This document shows, in pieces, positions 34,481-44,369 of a stretch of DNA of 64,000 bases. Below the pieces are notes generated by a model, which was not told the DNA's origin, did no database searches, and saw only the letters and a program-made list of their open reading frames with translations. Location: contig NZ_JAFMSU010000002.1 of NCBI RefSeq assembly GCF_017916365.1, forward strand, positions 124,001 to 188,000, written 5' to 3'. Position numbers and translations under genes: made by a program. This stretch comes from Rufibacter roseolus. GTDB lineage: Bacteria; Bacteroidota; Bacteroidia; Cytophagales; Hymenobacteraceae. The stretch's first letter is position 1. Each line of letters opens with the position of its first letter.

Positions 34481-36451
34481 ATGAAGAAAAACCTACTTAG
34501 TCTACTGGCCATTTGCCTCGTACAGACGGGGGCGTTCGCGCAGGGCGGCATCAGGAACATCGCGCCAGTGAACTTCTCCCAAGTCACCATCAACGATGCC
34601 TTCTGGAAGCCCCGCATTGACCAGGTGGCCACCGTCACCATTCCGGTCTGTATTGAGCAAACCGAGGTGAAAACGCCCCGCATTCAGAACTTCGAGATCA
34701 TGGCGGGCCTGAAGAAAGGTGAGTTCAAGGGCATTTTCTACGATGACTCCGATGTTTACAAAGCCCTGGAGGCGATTGCCTATTCCATCAAAAACAAACC
34801 TTCCCCGGAGCTGGAGAAGAAGGCCGATCAGTGGATTGACCTCATCGCCAAGGCCCAGCAGCCCGACGGTTATCTGAATACCTACTACACGCTCCAGTTC
34901 CCCGAGAAGCGCTGGACCGACATGAGCATGCACGAGGATTACAACGGCGGGCACCTCATAGAGGCGGCCGTGGCGTACTATGAGGCCACCGGCAAGCGCA
35001 AGCTCCTGGACGTGGCCACCAAATTCGCCGATCATTTCGCCTCGCTTTTCGGGCCGGGCAAGCATCATTGGGTGACCGGGCACCAGGAACTGGAGCTGGC
35101 TTTGGTGAAGCTGTACAAAACCACCAAAAACAAAAAGTACCTGGACCTGGCCGATTGGCTTCTGGAGGAGCGCGGCCGTAAATTGGCCAAAGGCTACACT
35201 TGGACCGATTGGAAAGACACTGCCTACGCCCAGGATGTCATGCCTGTGAAACTGCAGAAGGAAATCACGGGCCACGCCGTGCGCGCCATGTACATGTACA
35301 CCGGCGCCGCAGATGTAGCCGCCCTGAAGGGCGATGAAGCCTACATGGGCGCCATGAAAAACGTGTGGGAAGACGTGGTCTACCGTAACATGTACATCAC
35401 CGGTGGCATCGGTTCCTCGGGCCGCAACGAAGGCTTCTCCAAAGACTATGACCTCCCCAACGAGCACGCGTACTGCGAAACCTGCGCCTCGGTGGGCATG
35501 GTGTTCTGGAACCAGCGCATGAGCTCCATGACCGGCGACAGCAAGTACGTAGACGTGCTGGAGCGCAGCCTCTACAATGGCGCTTTGGATGGTTTGTCGC
35601 TGAGCGGCGACCGGTTCTTCTATGGGAATCCCCTGGCCTCCCGGGGGCAGCACCAACGCAGCGAGTGGTTCGGGACGGCCTGCTGTCCGGCCAATATCTC
35701 CCGCCTCATCGCCTCGCTGGGCAATTACGTCTATGCGCAGTCCGACAACGGGGTGTGGGTGAACCTGTACATCGGGAGCCAGACCAACCTTAATACCCCC
35801 AACGGGAACCTGCCGCTGGAGATGAAAACCAATTACCCCTGGGAGGGCAAAGTGGATCTTACGGTGAATCCGGCCAAAGCCACCAATGCCACGTTGCACC
35901 TGCGCATTCCGGGTTGGGTACAGGGTGAGCCCGTACCCGGCGATCTGTATCGTTTCTCTGACAAAACCCCCTCAAAATTCACGGTGAAGCTCAACGGGAA
36001 AGCCATCCCCTACAAAATGGAGCGGGGCTACGCCGTCATCGACCGGAAGTGGAAAAAAGGAGACCGCCTGGAGTTGGACTTCCCCATGGAGGTAAAAAAG
36101 GTAGTGGCCAAAGACAGCCTGACTAACAACCAGGACAGGATCGCGCTGCAACGCGGGCCGCTGGTGTACTGCGTGGAAGGCGTGGACAACGGCCAGGAAG
36201 CCTGGAACATGGTGGTGCCCGAGGATACCCGTTTTAAGGCTACTTTCAACCAACAGCTCCTAAACGGCGTGGTGGCCCTGAAGGCCGAAGTACCAGTCAT
36301 TTCCGTAAGTGCCGATGGTTTGTCCACCGTTACCCAAAGAAAAACCATCACCGCCATCCCGTACTATTCCTGGGCCAACCGCGGCAAAAGCCCCATGCAG
36401 GTCTGGCTGCCCACCAGGATCAACGGCATCATGTTGAATTATACCCAGTGA
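34481..36451 (+). CDS. GH127 beta-L-arabinofuranosidase (HypBA1-like)
   Basis: 656 residues with a signal peptide ending AFAQ. The (alpha/alpha)6 barrel carries the GH127 residues known from Bifidobacterium HypBA1: Glu333 and Cys335 (CETCAS) and the pair Cys401-Cys402 (TACCPANISR) as zinc ligands and nucleophile. Glu317, 16 residues before the zinc-binding Glu, matches the acid/base position. C-terminal beta domains follow (HLRIPGW, then LQRGPLVYCVEGVD). The family removes beta-1,2-linked L-arabinofuranose from arabinosides on hydroxyproline. That fits the hydroxyproline catabolic operon only 5 kb downstream. Preceded by a GH127 remnant; followed by M1 and S9 peptidases on the same strand. 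Confidence 0.92.
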   Translation: MKKNLLSLLAICLVQTGAFAQGGIRNIAPVNFSQVTINDAFWKPRIDQVATVTIPVCIEQTEVKTPRIQNFEIMAGLKKGEFKGIFYDDSDVYKALEAIAYSIKNKPSPELEKKADQWIDLIAKAQQPDGYLNTYYTLQFPEKRWTDMSMHEDYNGGHLIEAAVAYYEATGKRKLLDVATKFADHFASLFGPGKHHWVTGHQELELALVKLYKTTKNKKYLDLADWLLEERGRKLAKGYTWTDWKDTAYAQDVMPVKLQKEITGHAVRAMYMYTGAADVAALKGDEAYMGAMKNVWEDVVYRNMYITGGIGSSGRNEGFSKDYDLPNEHAYCETCASVGMVFWNQRMSSMTGDSKYVDVLERSLYNGALDGLSLSGDRFFYGNPLASRGQHQRSEWFGTACCPANISRLIASLGNYVYAQSDNGVWVNLYIGSQTNLNTPNGNLPLEMKTNYPWEGKVDLTVNPAKATNATLHLRIPGWVQGEPVPGDLYRFSDKTPSKFTVKLNGKAIPYKMERGYAVIDRKWKKGDRLELDFPMEVKKVVAKDSLTNNQDRIALQRGPLVYCVEGVDNGQEAWNMVVPEDTRFKATFNQQLLNGVVALKAEVPVISVSADGLSTVTQRKTITAIPYYSWANRGKSPMQVWLPTRINGIMLNYTQ

Positions 36452-36533
36452 TAAAAGGTAGCTGCACGCTGGCTCAGGCGAATGCTTTTAGTTATTACTG
36501 AGCTTGTGTGTACATCTGTATTTTGCTTTACCT

Positions 36534-36569
36534 GTTTTGGGTCTGTTTTCTGAAAATCGGCCCTCAAAC
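36534..36569. repeat. dispersed intergenic palindrome
   Basis: GTTTTGGGTCTGTTTTC and GAAAATCGGCCCTCAAAC form the two halves, between GH127 and the M1 peptidase gene. Confidence 0.55.
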
Positions 36570-36585
36570 ACTTTATCAATTTTGT

Positions 36586-38250
36586 ATGAATCTTATATCA
36601 CTTAGCGTGAGAACCAGGTTTTTGTCGGTCATCTTTCTGTTGCTGTGGGGGACCGCCGCGCAGGCCCAGACCAAAACGTTTACCCGGCAGGACACTCTGC
36701 GGGGAAGTATCACCCCGGAGCGGGCCTGGTGGGATCTGGCGTATTATCACCTCAACGTGAAGGTGAACCCCGCGGACAGCACCATCAAAGGCATGAACGC
36801 CATCACCTACAAAGTCCTCACGCCCAACCAGCGCCTGCAGGTGGATTTGCAGCCGCCCATGCAGATTGAGAAAGTAACGCAGAGCGGGAAAGAACTCACC
36901 TTCACCCGCGACGGGAACGCCTGGTTTGTGCAGCTGGATCAGAAACAGACGAAGGACGCGGTGAACACCGTGGAGGTGTATTACGGCGGCAAACCGGTGG
37001 TGAGCAAGAATCCACCGTGGAGCGGCGGCATCACCTGGAAGAAAGACGCCAACGGCCAACCCTTCGTGGCGAACTCCAACCAGGGCGATGGTGCCAGTCT
37101 GTGGTGGCCCTGCAAAGACCACATGTATGATGAACCCGACAGCATGCAGATCAGCGTCACCGTGCCGGAGAACCTGATGGATGTCTCCAACGGGAAACTC
37201 CGGGGCATGACCCAGAATAATGACGGCACCAGAACCTTCCACTGGTTTGTGGCCAATCCCATCAACAACTACGGCGTGAACCTGAGCATCGGGGATTACG
37301 TGCACTTCTCTGAGAAATACAAGGGTGAGAAAGGCCTGCTGGATCTTGACTATTATGTCTTGAAAGAGAACCTGGAGAAAGCCAAAGTGCAGTTCAAAGA
37401 CGCTCCCCGAATGCTCAAGGCATTTGAGCACTGGTTCGGGCCGTACCCGTTCTATGAAGACGGTTTCAAACTGATTGAGGTGCCTTACACCGGCATGGAA
37501 CACCAGAGCGCCGTCACTTATGGCAATGGCTACAAAAACGGCTACCGGGGTAAAGATCCCAGCGGTTCCACCGGTTGGGGCATGAAGTTCGATTTCATTA
37601 TCATCCATGAATCGGGGCACGAGTGGTTCGCCAACAACATCACCTACAAAGACATCGCGGACATGTGGATTCACGAGAGTTTCACGAATTACTCTGAGAA
37701 CCTGTTTGTGGAATATTATTACGGGAAGAAAGCTGGCAGCGAGTACGTGATCGGGACCCGGGCCGGCATCGGGAACAAGCAGCCTATCATTGGCGAATAC
37801 CACGTGAACCACAAAGGCTCCGGCGACATGTACCCCAAAGGCGGCAACATGCTGCACACGCTTCGGCAGGTGGTGAATGATGATGCCAAATGGCGCAACA
37901 TCCTGCGGGGCCTGAACAAAGAATTCTACCACCAGACCGTCACCACGCAGCAGATTGAGAACTACCTGAGCAAGAAAGTAGGCCGTGACCTCACACCTTT
38001 CTTCAACCAGTACCTCCGTGACATCCGGATTCCCAAACTGGAGTACCAACTCGCCGGCAACACCCTCAAGTACCGCTGGAGCCACACCGTCGCCGGGTTC
38101 AACCTGCCCGTGAAAGTGTACCTAAACGGCAAGGAGAAATGGCTGGAGCCGGTGACCACCTGGAAAGAACTCAGCGGCATGAAACCCGGCACGGAGCTTA
38201 CCCTGGACCCTAATTTCTACGTGGAGTCCTCCCGCAAGGAAAGTATCTAG
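36586..38250 (+). CDS. M1 family aminopeptidase, secreted
   Basis: 554 residues from the ATG at 36586, which begins a signal peptide ending TAAQAQ; the longer open frame upstream is not needed. The gluzincin zinc site is HESGHEWF (His341, Glu342, His345) with the third ligand Glu364 19 residues later (IHESFTNY). The exopeptidase motif is GMEHQSAVTYGNGY, a variant of GAMEN. A short C-terminal domain replaces the long helical domain of APN. It removes N-terminal residues from peptides in the periplasm. It lies between a GH127 and an S9 peptidase, in keeping with glycopeptide breakdown. Confidence 0.9.
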   Translation: MNLISLSVRTRFLSVIFLLLWGTAAQAQTKTFTRQDTLRGSITPERAWWDLAYYHLNVKVNPADSTIKGMNAITYKVLTPNQRLQVDLQPPMQIEKVTQSGKELTFTRDGNAWFVQLDQKQTKDAVNTVEVYYGGKPVVSKNPPWSGGITWKKDANGQPFVANSNQGDGASLWWPCKDHMYDEPDSMQISVTVPENLMDVSNGKLRGMTQNNDGTRTFHWFVANPINNYGVNLSIGDYVHFSEKYKGEKGLLDLDYYVLKENLEKAKVQFKDAPRMLKAFEHWFGPYPFYEDGFKLIEVPYTGMEHQSAVTYGNGYKNGYRGKDPSGSTGWGMKFDFIIIHESGHEWFANNITYKDIADMWIHESFTNYSENLFVEYYYGKKAGSEYVIGTRAGIGNKQPIIGEYHVNHKGSGDMYPKGGNMLHTLRQVVNDDAKWRNILRGLNKEFYHQTVTTQQIENYLSKKVGRDLTPFFNQYLRDIRIPKLEYQLAGNTLKYRWSHTVAGFNLPVKVYLNGKEKWLEPVTTWKELSGMKPGTELTLDPNFYVESSRKESI

Positions 38251-38266
38251 GTTGTTCGGTAGGTCT

Positions 38267-38302
38267 GCTAATATGGTATCAGGACGTGCTAATATGCTGA
38301 AC
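38267..38302. promoter_or_regulatory. shared operator site 3, upstream of the S9 peptidase
   Basis: GCTAATATGGTAT at 38267 and GCTAATATGCTGAAC at 38288, 21 bases apart. It ends 57 bp before the S9 start codon. Confidence 0.65.
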
Positions 38303-38359
38303 AAAAATTGATTATATCAGATACATATTGCCATACATATCCACCAAAAACATCCAACC

Positions 38360-40672
38360 ATGCTTCTTTTCCCCCGCCTTACAATCTCACCTAGTGGGTA
38401 TTCCGCTGCGCTGAAACAGGTTCTGGTTTGTGCCCTTGTGCTTCTGGGTTCTGGCGCTGTGCAGGCGCAGGGAACCAAGGCAGATTATGAACGGGCAGAG
38501 AAGTTGAAGGTGGCCATGAATACCAAGGTGTACTATGCGCCGTCGCGTTTTAGTTGGGAGAAGGGGAAGGAGTCTTTCTGGTATGTGCGACAGACGCCCA
38601 GAGGAAAAGAATTTATGCTGGTCAACGCCCAAAAACGGTCCAAAAAACCTGCCTTCGATCAGCAGAAACTAGCGAAAGAACTGTCGGCGGCTTTAGGTAA
38701 AACGTTGGATTCCTACAACTTGCCCTTTACTGAGATCACCTTTGTGGAAGACGGCAAAGCCATGGAATTTGTAGCCGAAGGAACGAAGTGGCGAACCAAC
38801 CTGGGCTCTTACAAACTGCAGAACCTGGGCAAAGCCGAAGAGCAAAACAACCGCTATTGGGGTGACCGCTGGAGTGACCAAGGCAACAAGCCGGTGCTCT
38901 CGCCTGACAAACAATGGGAAGCCTTGATCAAGAACCACAACGTCTACATCCGCTCGGTGAAAGACAAAAAAGTGGAGCATCAACTGAGCTTCGATGGCTC
39001 GGCGGGGGAGTACTATTCTTCCTTCCTGGAGTGGTCCCCGGACTCAAAAAAACTGGCCACTAACCGGGTGAGGGCCAACAAGGAGCATTTACTGTACCTG
39101 ATTGAGTCCTCGCCTTTAGATCAGTTGCAGCCCAAACTACATACCCGCAATTACCTGAAGCCCGGCGATGCGCTGCCGCAGAGAGCTCCGCAGCTTTTCC
39201 TGGTGGAGGAAAAACGGCAGGTGGCTGTTGATCCGTCGCTCTTCGGGGTGGGGCAGCAGTATGATCTCTCTAATCCTAGCTGGCGGAAAGATGGACGGGC
39301 ATTCACGGTGGAGTACAACCAGCGCGGGCACCAGGCCTACAAAGTGCTGGAGGTAGATGCTGCCTCGGGCAAGGTGCGGGACCTGATCAAAGAAGAAAAC
39401 AAGACCTTTATTGATTACAGCGGCAAGAAGTTCCGGCAGGATGTAGCCGATGGGAGGGAAATCATCTGGGCCTCGGAACGCGACGGCTGGAACCACCTCT
39501 ACCTTATTGACGGCGCCACTGGCCAGGTCAAAAACCAGATCACCAAAGGCGATTGGGTTGTGCGTGAGGTGGTACACGTAGACGAGAAAAACCGGAGCAT
39601 TCTGTTTGAAGGCAGCGGCCGCGAAGCGGGGCAAGACCCCTACCTGGTGCAGTACTATCGGGTGAACTTTGACGGCTCCGGCCTCACGGCGCTCACCAAG
39701 GAAGACGCCCACCACACCGGCACTTTCTCTTCAGACTTCAAGTATTTCGTGGACAATTACTCGCGGGTAGATAGTCCGCCGGTAGCGGTGCTCAGAAGCG
39801 CCACCGACGGAAAAGTGGTGATGGAACTGGAGAAAGCCGATGCCTCTGAACTACCCAAATCTGGCTGGAAAGCGCCGGAGGTATTTACCGCCAAGGGACG
39901 CGACGGGCAAACCGATATCTGGGGCATTGTGGTGCGACCCACCAACTTTGATCCTGCCAAGACTTACCCGGTTATTGAATACATCTACGCCGGTCCGCAC
40001 AGTGCGTTTGTGCCAAAGACGTTTAACTCCGGCGCCCGGCACATGCAGGAACTCGCGGAGCTGGGCTTTGTGGTGGTGCAGATTGACGGCATGGGTACCT
40101 CTAACCGGTCCAAAGCTTTTCAGGATGTTGCCTGGAAAAACATCAAAGACGCGGGCTTCCCGGACCGCATTGCCTGGATGAAGGCTGCCGCCCAGAAATA
40201 TCCGTCTTTGGACTTGAGCCGGGTTGGCATCTACGGAACTTCCGCTGGAGGACAGAGCTCGGCCGGGGCCCTGCTGTTCCACCCGGAGTTCTACAAAGTA
40301 GCGGTTTCTTCGGCGGGTTGCCATGATAACCGCATGGACAAAATGTGGTGGAATGAGCAGTGGATGGGCTTCCCCATCGGGCCGGAATACGCTGCCTCCT
40401 CTAACGTGGTCAACGCCCACAAACTACAGGGTAAACTGATGCTAATCTTAGGCGAACTGGACGATAACGTAGATCCAGCCTCCACGCTGCAACTGGTAGA
40501 TGCACTCATCAAAGCCAACAAGAACTTTGACTTCCTGATGGTACCCGGCATGGGCCACTCGTCCGGAGGGGAATACGGGGAGCACAAGCGACGCGACTTC
40601 TTCGTGAAGCACCTGCTGGGCATAGATCCGCCTGCCTGGGAGATAAAAGGCCAGGAAAAGGCTAAAAGCTGA
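38360..40672 (+). CDS. S9 family (DPP IV-like) serine peptidase
   Basis: 770 residues. A signal peptide ends near GAVQAQ. An N-terminal beta-propeller (DPPIV_N; blades such as [20 protein letters not shown]) is followed by an alpha/beta hydrolase domain from about residue 515. The triad is Ser628 in [11 protein letters not shown], Asp in GELDDNVDP (701 or 702) and His733 in GMGHSSGG. The family cleaves X-Pro or X-Ala dipeptides or Pro-containing oligopeptides. Pro/Hyp specificity is inferred from the neighbours. It has operator site 3 directly upstream and ends 71 bp from the convergent AraC gene. Confidence 0.9.
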   Translation: MLLFPRLTISPSGYSAALKQVLVCALVLLGSGAVQAQGTKADYERAEKLKVAMNTKVYYAPSRFSWEKGKESFWYVRQTPRGKEFMLVNAQKRSKKPAFDQQKLAKELSAALGKTLDSYNLPFTEITFVEDGKAMEFVAEGTKWRTNLGSYKLQNLGKAEEQNNRYWGDRWSDQGNKPVLSPDKQWEALIKNHNVYIRSVKDKKVEHQLSFDGSAGEYYSSFLEWSPDSKKLATNRVRANKEHLLYLIESSPLDQLQPKLHTRNYLKPGDALPQRAPQLFLVEEKRQVAVDPSLFGVGQQYDLSNPSWRKDGRAFTVEYNQRGHQAYKVLEVDAASGKVRDLIKEENKTFIDYSGKKFRQDVADGREIIWASERDGWNHLYLIDGATGQVKNQITKGDWVVREVVHVDEKNRSILFEGSGREAGQDPYLVQYYRVNFDGSGLTALTKEDAHHTGTFSSDFKYFVDNYSRVDSPPVAVLRSATDGKVVMELEKADASELPKSGWKAPEVFTAKGRDGQTDIWGIVVRPTNFDPAKTYPVIEYIYAGPHSAFVPKTFNSGARHMQELAELGFVVVQIDGMGTSNRSKAFQDVAWKNIKDAGFPDRIAWMKAAAQKYPSLDLSRVGIYGTSAGGQSSAGALLFHPEFYKVAVSSAGCHDNRMDKMWWNEQWMGFPIGPEYAASSNVVNAHKLQGKLMLILGELDDNVDPASTLQLVDALIKANKNFDFLMVPGMGHSSGGEYGEHKRRDFFVKHLLGIDPPAWEIKGQEKAKS

Positions 40673-40682
40673 TTTGCGCCTG

Positions 40683-40708
40683 AAAACCCAAAAACAGCCC
40701 TTAAACAG
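40683..40708. repeat. dispersed intergenic palindrome (partial)
   Basis: GAAAACCCAAAAACAGCCCTTAAAC is the right half of the family, between the convergent S9 and AraC genes. Confidence 0.4.
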
Positions 40709-40742
40709 AAATCGCCAGGTGGCTTAGGCTATTGTCCAAGCT

Positions 40743-41651
40743 TTACACCTGGGTTGTTTCCATCAGAGAAAAGTCGCTGGTGAACTTGGTGTTGTGGAGC
40801 TTCACAAACTCAGTAGGGGTGAAGTTGGTGATGTCTTTGAACTGGCGGTTGAAATAGGAGATGTTGTCATACCCGCATTCAAAAGCCGTCTCCCGGATGT
40901 TCCATTTGTCCTCAATCAGGAGCTTGCAGGCGTGGCCAATCCTGATTTCGTTCAGAAACTGGGAATATGTTTTTTGGGTGTGTTGCTTAAAATAGCGGCA
41001 AAACGCATTCACACTCATGTTGGCCACATTGGCGGCATCGCTGAGCTTGATGTCCTCGGTGAAGTTGTTCATGATGTAGTTGAAGACATCATTGATCTTG
41101 CGGTTATCAGATTCGTTGAGGTTCGCGTTGAAACCCACCGAGGACAGCATTTCCAGTTCATGGGAGTGGGAGAGAAGGTTTAGAATGATGAGCACCTGGA
41201 TGATGCGCTCAAACCCTTTCATGGCGCGCATGTCCTGGATCAGGGTTGATACCTTGTCCCGGGTTTCTCCTTCTATAAGTAACCCCCGCTTGCTGTTGAG
41301 TAATAATTTTTGGATCGCGTGCGCCTCAGGAAGGGAGAAAAGATTATCTTCAAAAGCCGCAAGGTCCACAAAGACCGAGATGTTTTTGGCTTTGAGCTCA
41401 GAGTCTGGTTCGTAGTACCTTTTATCGTTCCGGAATACGTGCGGCAGGTTAGAGCCCAGGACAATGATGTCGCCGGCATTGAAGTTACCAATGCTGTCAC
41501 CAATGAAACGGGTTCCGGTGCTTTCACAAATCACCATGATCTGCAGTTCTGGGTGGAAATGCAGGTTCTCATAGAAATGGCGCTGTTCGTCATACTGAAT
41601 CCGGACGGATTCGCCTGACGTCTTCGGGATTTTGAAATGTAGGGGTTTCAT
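40743..41651 (-). CDS. AraC family transcriptional regulator
   Basis: 302 residues. The N-terminal cupin-like sensor domain (FYENLHFHPELQIMVICES to about residue 95) matches RhaR/AraC sensors of small ligands. The C-terminal double helix-turn-helix has LSDAANVANMSVNAFCRYFKQ and IRETAFECGYDNISYFNRQFK, ending NFTPTEFVKLH. It is divergent from the hydroxyproline operon with 210 bp between starts, so it probably controls that operon with a pathway intermediate as inducer. AraC proteins bind direct repeats with a period of about 21 bp, the period of the four operator-like sites in this locus; that it binds those sites is a hypothesis. Confidence 0.9.
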   Translation of the reverse strand: MKPLHFKIPKTSGESVRIQYDEQRHFYENLHFHPELQIMVICESTGTRFIGDSIGNFNAGDIIVLGSNLPHVFRNDKRYYEPDSELKAKNISVFVDLAAFEDNLFSLPEAHAIQKLLLNSKRGLLIEGETRDKVSTLIQDMRAMKGFERIIQVLIILNLLSHSHELEMLSSVGFNANLNESDNRKINDVFNYIMNNFTEDIKLSDAANVANMSVNAFCRYFKQHTQKTYSQFLNEIRIGHACKLLIEDKWNIRETAFECGYDNISYFNRQFKDITNFTPTEFVKLHNTKFTSDFSLMETTQV

Positions 41652-41703
41652 GGTCTGGGTAAAGAAAAAGAAAAAGGAGAACGTACTTAAATTTAACTAA
41701 CAT

Positions 41704-41738
41704 AATTGATAAATCGGTACAAGCAGTCCAATTGATAA
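41704..41738. promoter_or_regulatory. direct repeat AATTGATAA in the AraC/hydroxyproline operon gap
   Basis: AATTGATAA occurs at 41704-41712 and 41730-41738 (period 26). A partial ACTAACATA lies just before the first copy (41696), resembling the half-site of the shared operator. A candidate AraC binding region, 53 bp before the -7 box. Confidence 0.4.
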
Positions 41739-41790
41739 TCTTGTATCACCAATGGGTAAAATGTAGGAATTCCCTTCAAACCCGATAGGG

Positions 41791-41798
41791 TAGTTTTG
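41791..41798 (+). promoter_or_regulatory. -7 box TAGTTTTG of the hydroxyproline operon
   Basis: An exact TAnnTTTG match 63 bases before the ATG at 41862. A clear TTG -33 element is missing, as expected for an activator-dependent promoter. Confidence 0.55.
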
Positions 41799-41861
41799 TT
41801 AAGCTCTTATACAGGTTTAGAAATCATAAAATCAAATACAGTAACATTAAAAAAGCACGCC

Positions 41862-42794
41862 ATGAATGTACAATGGAAAGGAGTTTTCCCTGCTGTCACC
41901 ACCAAGTTCACGGAGCAAGACAGACTTGATATACCTGCGTTTCTGAGCAACATTGAGGCTCAACTGAATGCCGGGGTGGACGGGATCATATTAGGAGGGA
42001 CCCTAGGGGAAGCCAGCACCTTAACAGATGAGGAAAAAGCAACGTTGGTAAAGGAAACCGTTGCGTTTGTAGACGGCAAGGTGCCCGTGGTGATGAACAT
42101 AGCCGAGCAGTCTACTGCCAAGGCGATTCAGGCGGCCGAAGAAGCCCGGAAAAACGGGGCCAGCGGACTCATGCTGCTGCCCCCTATGCGTTACAAAGCC
42201 GATGCCCGGGAGACTGTGACCTATTTTAAGGCCGTTGCCCAGTCTACGCCGCTTCCTATCATGATCTACAACAACCCCATTGATTACCGCATTGAGGTAA
42301 CCTTGGATATGTTTGAAGACTTGGCTTCTGAGGAGAACATTCAGGCAGTAAAAGAATCTACCCGCGAGGTAGGCAACATCACCAAAATGAAGAACCGCTT
42401 CGGAGATAGGTTCAAGATCCTTTCCGGCGTGGATACCCTGGCTTTGGAGAGTTTGGTACTAGGTGCCGAAGGTTGGGTAGCCGGTTTGGTCTGCGCTTTC
42501 CCCGCTGAGACCGTGGCCATTTACCGACTGGTAAAAGCCGGCCGCTTAGAGGAAGCCGTGAAAATCAACCGGTGGTTCTATCCGCTGCTGGAACTGGATG
42601 TGCATCCTAAACTGGTGCAGAACATTAAACTGGCCGAAGTCTGCACAAACCTGGGCACCGAGGCCGTACGGCAGCCCCGCCTGCCCTTGGAAGGCGCAGA
42701 GCGTGAGCAAGTGCTGGCCATCATCCATGAGGCCCTGGAGAACCGTCCGGTTTTGCCTGACTTTAAAACAGAAAAAGAACTTATATCCTTGTAG
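41862..42794 (+). CDS. DHDPS-family 1-pyrroline-4-hydroxy-2-carboxylate deaminase (predicted)
   Basis: 310 residues from the ATG at 41862; MNVQWKGVFPAVTTKFTEQD is the typical first strand, and the longer frame adds nothing plausible. GGTLGEASTLTDEE is the family's TxGE-type loop; PIMIYNNP holds the Tyr of the proton relay; Lys164 in IQAVKESTREVGN is the Schiff-base Lys. Class I aldolase-fold members include DapA, but the setting with hydroxyproline epimerase, D-amino-acid dehydrogenase and a semialdehyde dehydrogenase points to the deaminase that turns cis-4-hydroxy-pyrroline-carboxylate into 2-oxoglutarate semialdehyde. It is the first gene of the operon. Confidence 0.88.
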   Translation: MNVQWKGVFPAVTTKFTEQDRLDIPAFLSNIEAQLNAGVDGIILGGTLGEASTLTDEEKATLVKETVAFVDGKVPVVMNIAEQSTAKAIQAAEEARKNGASGLMLLPPMRYKADARETVTYFKAVAQSTPLPIMIYNNPIDYRIEVTLDMFEDLASEENIQAVKESTREVGNITKMKNRFGDRFKILSGVDTLALESLVLGAEGWVAGLVCAFPAETVAIYRLVKAGRLEEAVKINRWFYPLLELDVHPKLVQNIKLAEVCTNLGTEAVRQPRLPLEGAEREQVLAIIHEALENRPVLPDFKTEKELISL

Positions 42795-42832
42795 AAGCCT
42801 AAGCCTATGTGCATGCACATAGGCTTAGGCTT
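42795..42832 (+). terminator. 38-bp perfect palindrome inside the hydroxyproline operon
   Basis: 19-base arms (42795-42813 and 42814-42832) with no unpaired base in the DNA, centred on TGCA. It begins directly after the TAG at 42792-42794 and is followed by TTATAGGG. It probably acts as a partial terminator or mRNA stabiliser between the first gene and the rest. Confidence 0.65.
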
Positions 42833-42899
42833 TATAGGGCCATCTGGTAAGATGGCTTGCGCCGAAAGGACTAGTATTCATTTAAACGGAGGATAATTA

Positions 42900-44363
42900 A
42901 TGCCAAGCATGTCGCTAGACCAGGTGCTTCAAACCGCCGAGGAAGCATTCCATACCTACAAAAAAACACCCGCCCAGGTAAAAGCCAACTTTCTGCGGGC
43001 CATTGCCACGGAAATTGAGAGTTTAGGTGAGGAGCTGTTACAAGTAGCCAGCCAGGAATCCAATCTGCCCTTGGCGCGCCTTACCGGGGAGCGGGGCCGG
43101 ACCATGAACCAGCTCAAAGCCTTCGCCGATCTGCTGGAGCAGGGCGGCTGGCTGGAAGCCACCATTGACCCCGCTCTGCCCGATAGAAAACCCCTGCCCA
43201 GACCGGATTTGCGCCGCATGCTTTTCCCGCTGGGGCCGGTAGTGGTGTTTGGGGCCAGCAATTTTCCCTTGGCTTTCTCCACCGCCGGAGGAGACTCAGC
43301 CTCGGCATTGGCGGCCGGTTGTCCGGTGGTGTACAAAGAGCATCCGGGGCACCCCAAGACCTCCCAAATGGTGTTCGGGGCCATCCAACAGGCGCTGGGT
43401 TCATGCGGTTTGCCCGCTGGGCTTTTCCAGCACGTAAGTGGCGGCATTGAGGTGGGGCAGGAACTGGTAAAGCATCCTAAAACCAAGGCGGTGGCGTTCA
43501 CGGGTTCTTACAAAGGCGGCAAAGCCATCTTTGACCAGGCTTGTCAGCGTGAGCAACCTATTCCGGTGTATGCCGAGATGGGAAGCATTAACCCGATTTT
43601 CGTGCTGCCCGAGAAAGCGGAAGCTGAAACCACTACTTTGGCAGAACAGGCGGCAGCCTCTGTGTTGCAGGGTGTAGGGCAGTTCTGTACCTGTCCGGGC
43701 TTGGTGTTTTATCCGCAGTCCACAACCACCGAAGCTTTTTTAGACCTACTTTCCCAAAAACTAGGTGAATCTGCCGGCGACAAAATGTTGCATGAAGGTA
43801 TCTCCCGCAACTACTACCAGGGTTTGACCAGGCTGTTGACCGAAAGCGGTGTGGAAACCCTAGTGACGGCGGAGGAAGATGTCTTGACCGGCCACGCCGC
43901 CTTAGCCAGAACCAACGTGCAGGAGTGGCTTAAAAACACCGCGTTGCAGGAAGAGGTTTTCGGGCCGTTCACCCTGGTGGTGACCTATAATGACATGGTA
44001 GAACTGGAGCAGGCGGCCGAAGTACTGCAGGGCCAGCTCACCTGTACAATCTGGGGAACTACAACTGAATTAGCAGCTGCCGGAAACCTGGTAGACACGG
44101 TACGCGAGAAATGCGGTAGGCTGTTGTTCTCCGGCGTACCGACGGGCGTGGAGGTAAGCCCGGCCATGACCCACGGCGGACCGTTCCCGGCTACCTCAGA
44201 CAGCCGCAGCACGTCAGTGGGTACCAACGCCATCAAACGGTTTGCCCGGCCTATTACTTTCCAATCGGCGCCGCAGGACTTGCTGCCCGATGAATTAAAA
44301 GATCAGAACCCCCTTTCCATCTGGCGTACCGTGGATGGACAGTTCACCAAAGACCCCATTTAA
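42900..44363 (+). CDS. 2-oxoglutarate semialdehyde dehydrogenase (aldehyde dehydrogenase family)
   Basis: 487 residues, with a clear GGAGG eight bases before the ATG. The ALDH fold is shown by LFPLGPVVVFGASNFPLAFS (cofactor domain), GCPVVYKEHPGHP, AFTGSYKGG, the general base Glu226 in YAEMGSINP and the nucleophile Cys263 in VGQFCTCPGL. FGPFTLVV and the C-terminal HGGPFPAT match the 2,5-dioxovalerate dehydrogenase subgroup. It oxidises 2-oxoglutarate semialdehyde to 2-oxoglutarate, the last step of hydroxyproline breakdown. Six bp before the epimerase gene. Confidence 0.92.
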   Translation: MPSMSLDQVLQTAEEAFHTYKKTPAQVKANFLRAIATEIESLGEELLQVASQESNLPLARLTGERGRTMNQLKAFADLLEQGGWLEATIDPALPDRKPLPRPDLRRMLFPLGPVVVFGASNFPLAFSTAGGDSASALAAGCPVVYKEHPGHPKTSQMVFGAIQQALGSCGLPAGLFQHVSGGIEVGQELVKHPKTKAVAFTGSYKGGKAIFDQACQREQPIPVYAEMGSINPIFVLPEKAEAETTTLAEQAAASVLQGVGQFCTCPGLVFYPQSTTTEAFLDLLSQKLGESAGDKMLHEGISRNYYQGLTRLLTESGVETLVTAEEDVLTGHAALARTNVQEWLKNTALQEEVFGPFTLVVTYNDMVELEQAAEVLQGQLTCTIWGTTTELAAAGNLVDTVREKCGRLLFSGVPTGVEVSPAMTHGGPFPATSDSRSTSVGTNAIKRFARPITFQSAPQDLLPDELKDQNPLSIWRTVDGQFTKDPI

Positions 44364-44369
44364 CCCTTT

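Noticed and set aside
41862-42794. DapA of lysine biosynthesis
   Set aside because: The fold fits, but the neighbours are an Hyp epimerase, a D-amino-acid dehydrogenase and a semialdehyde dehydrogenase; no lysine or peptidoglycan precursor gene is next to it.
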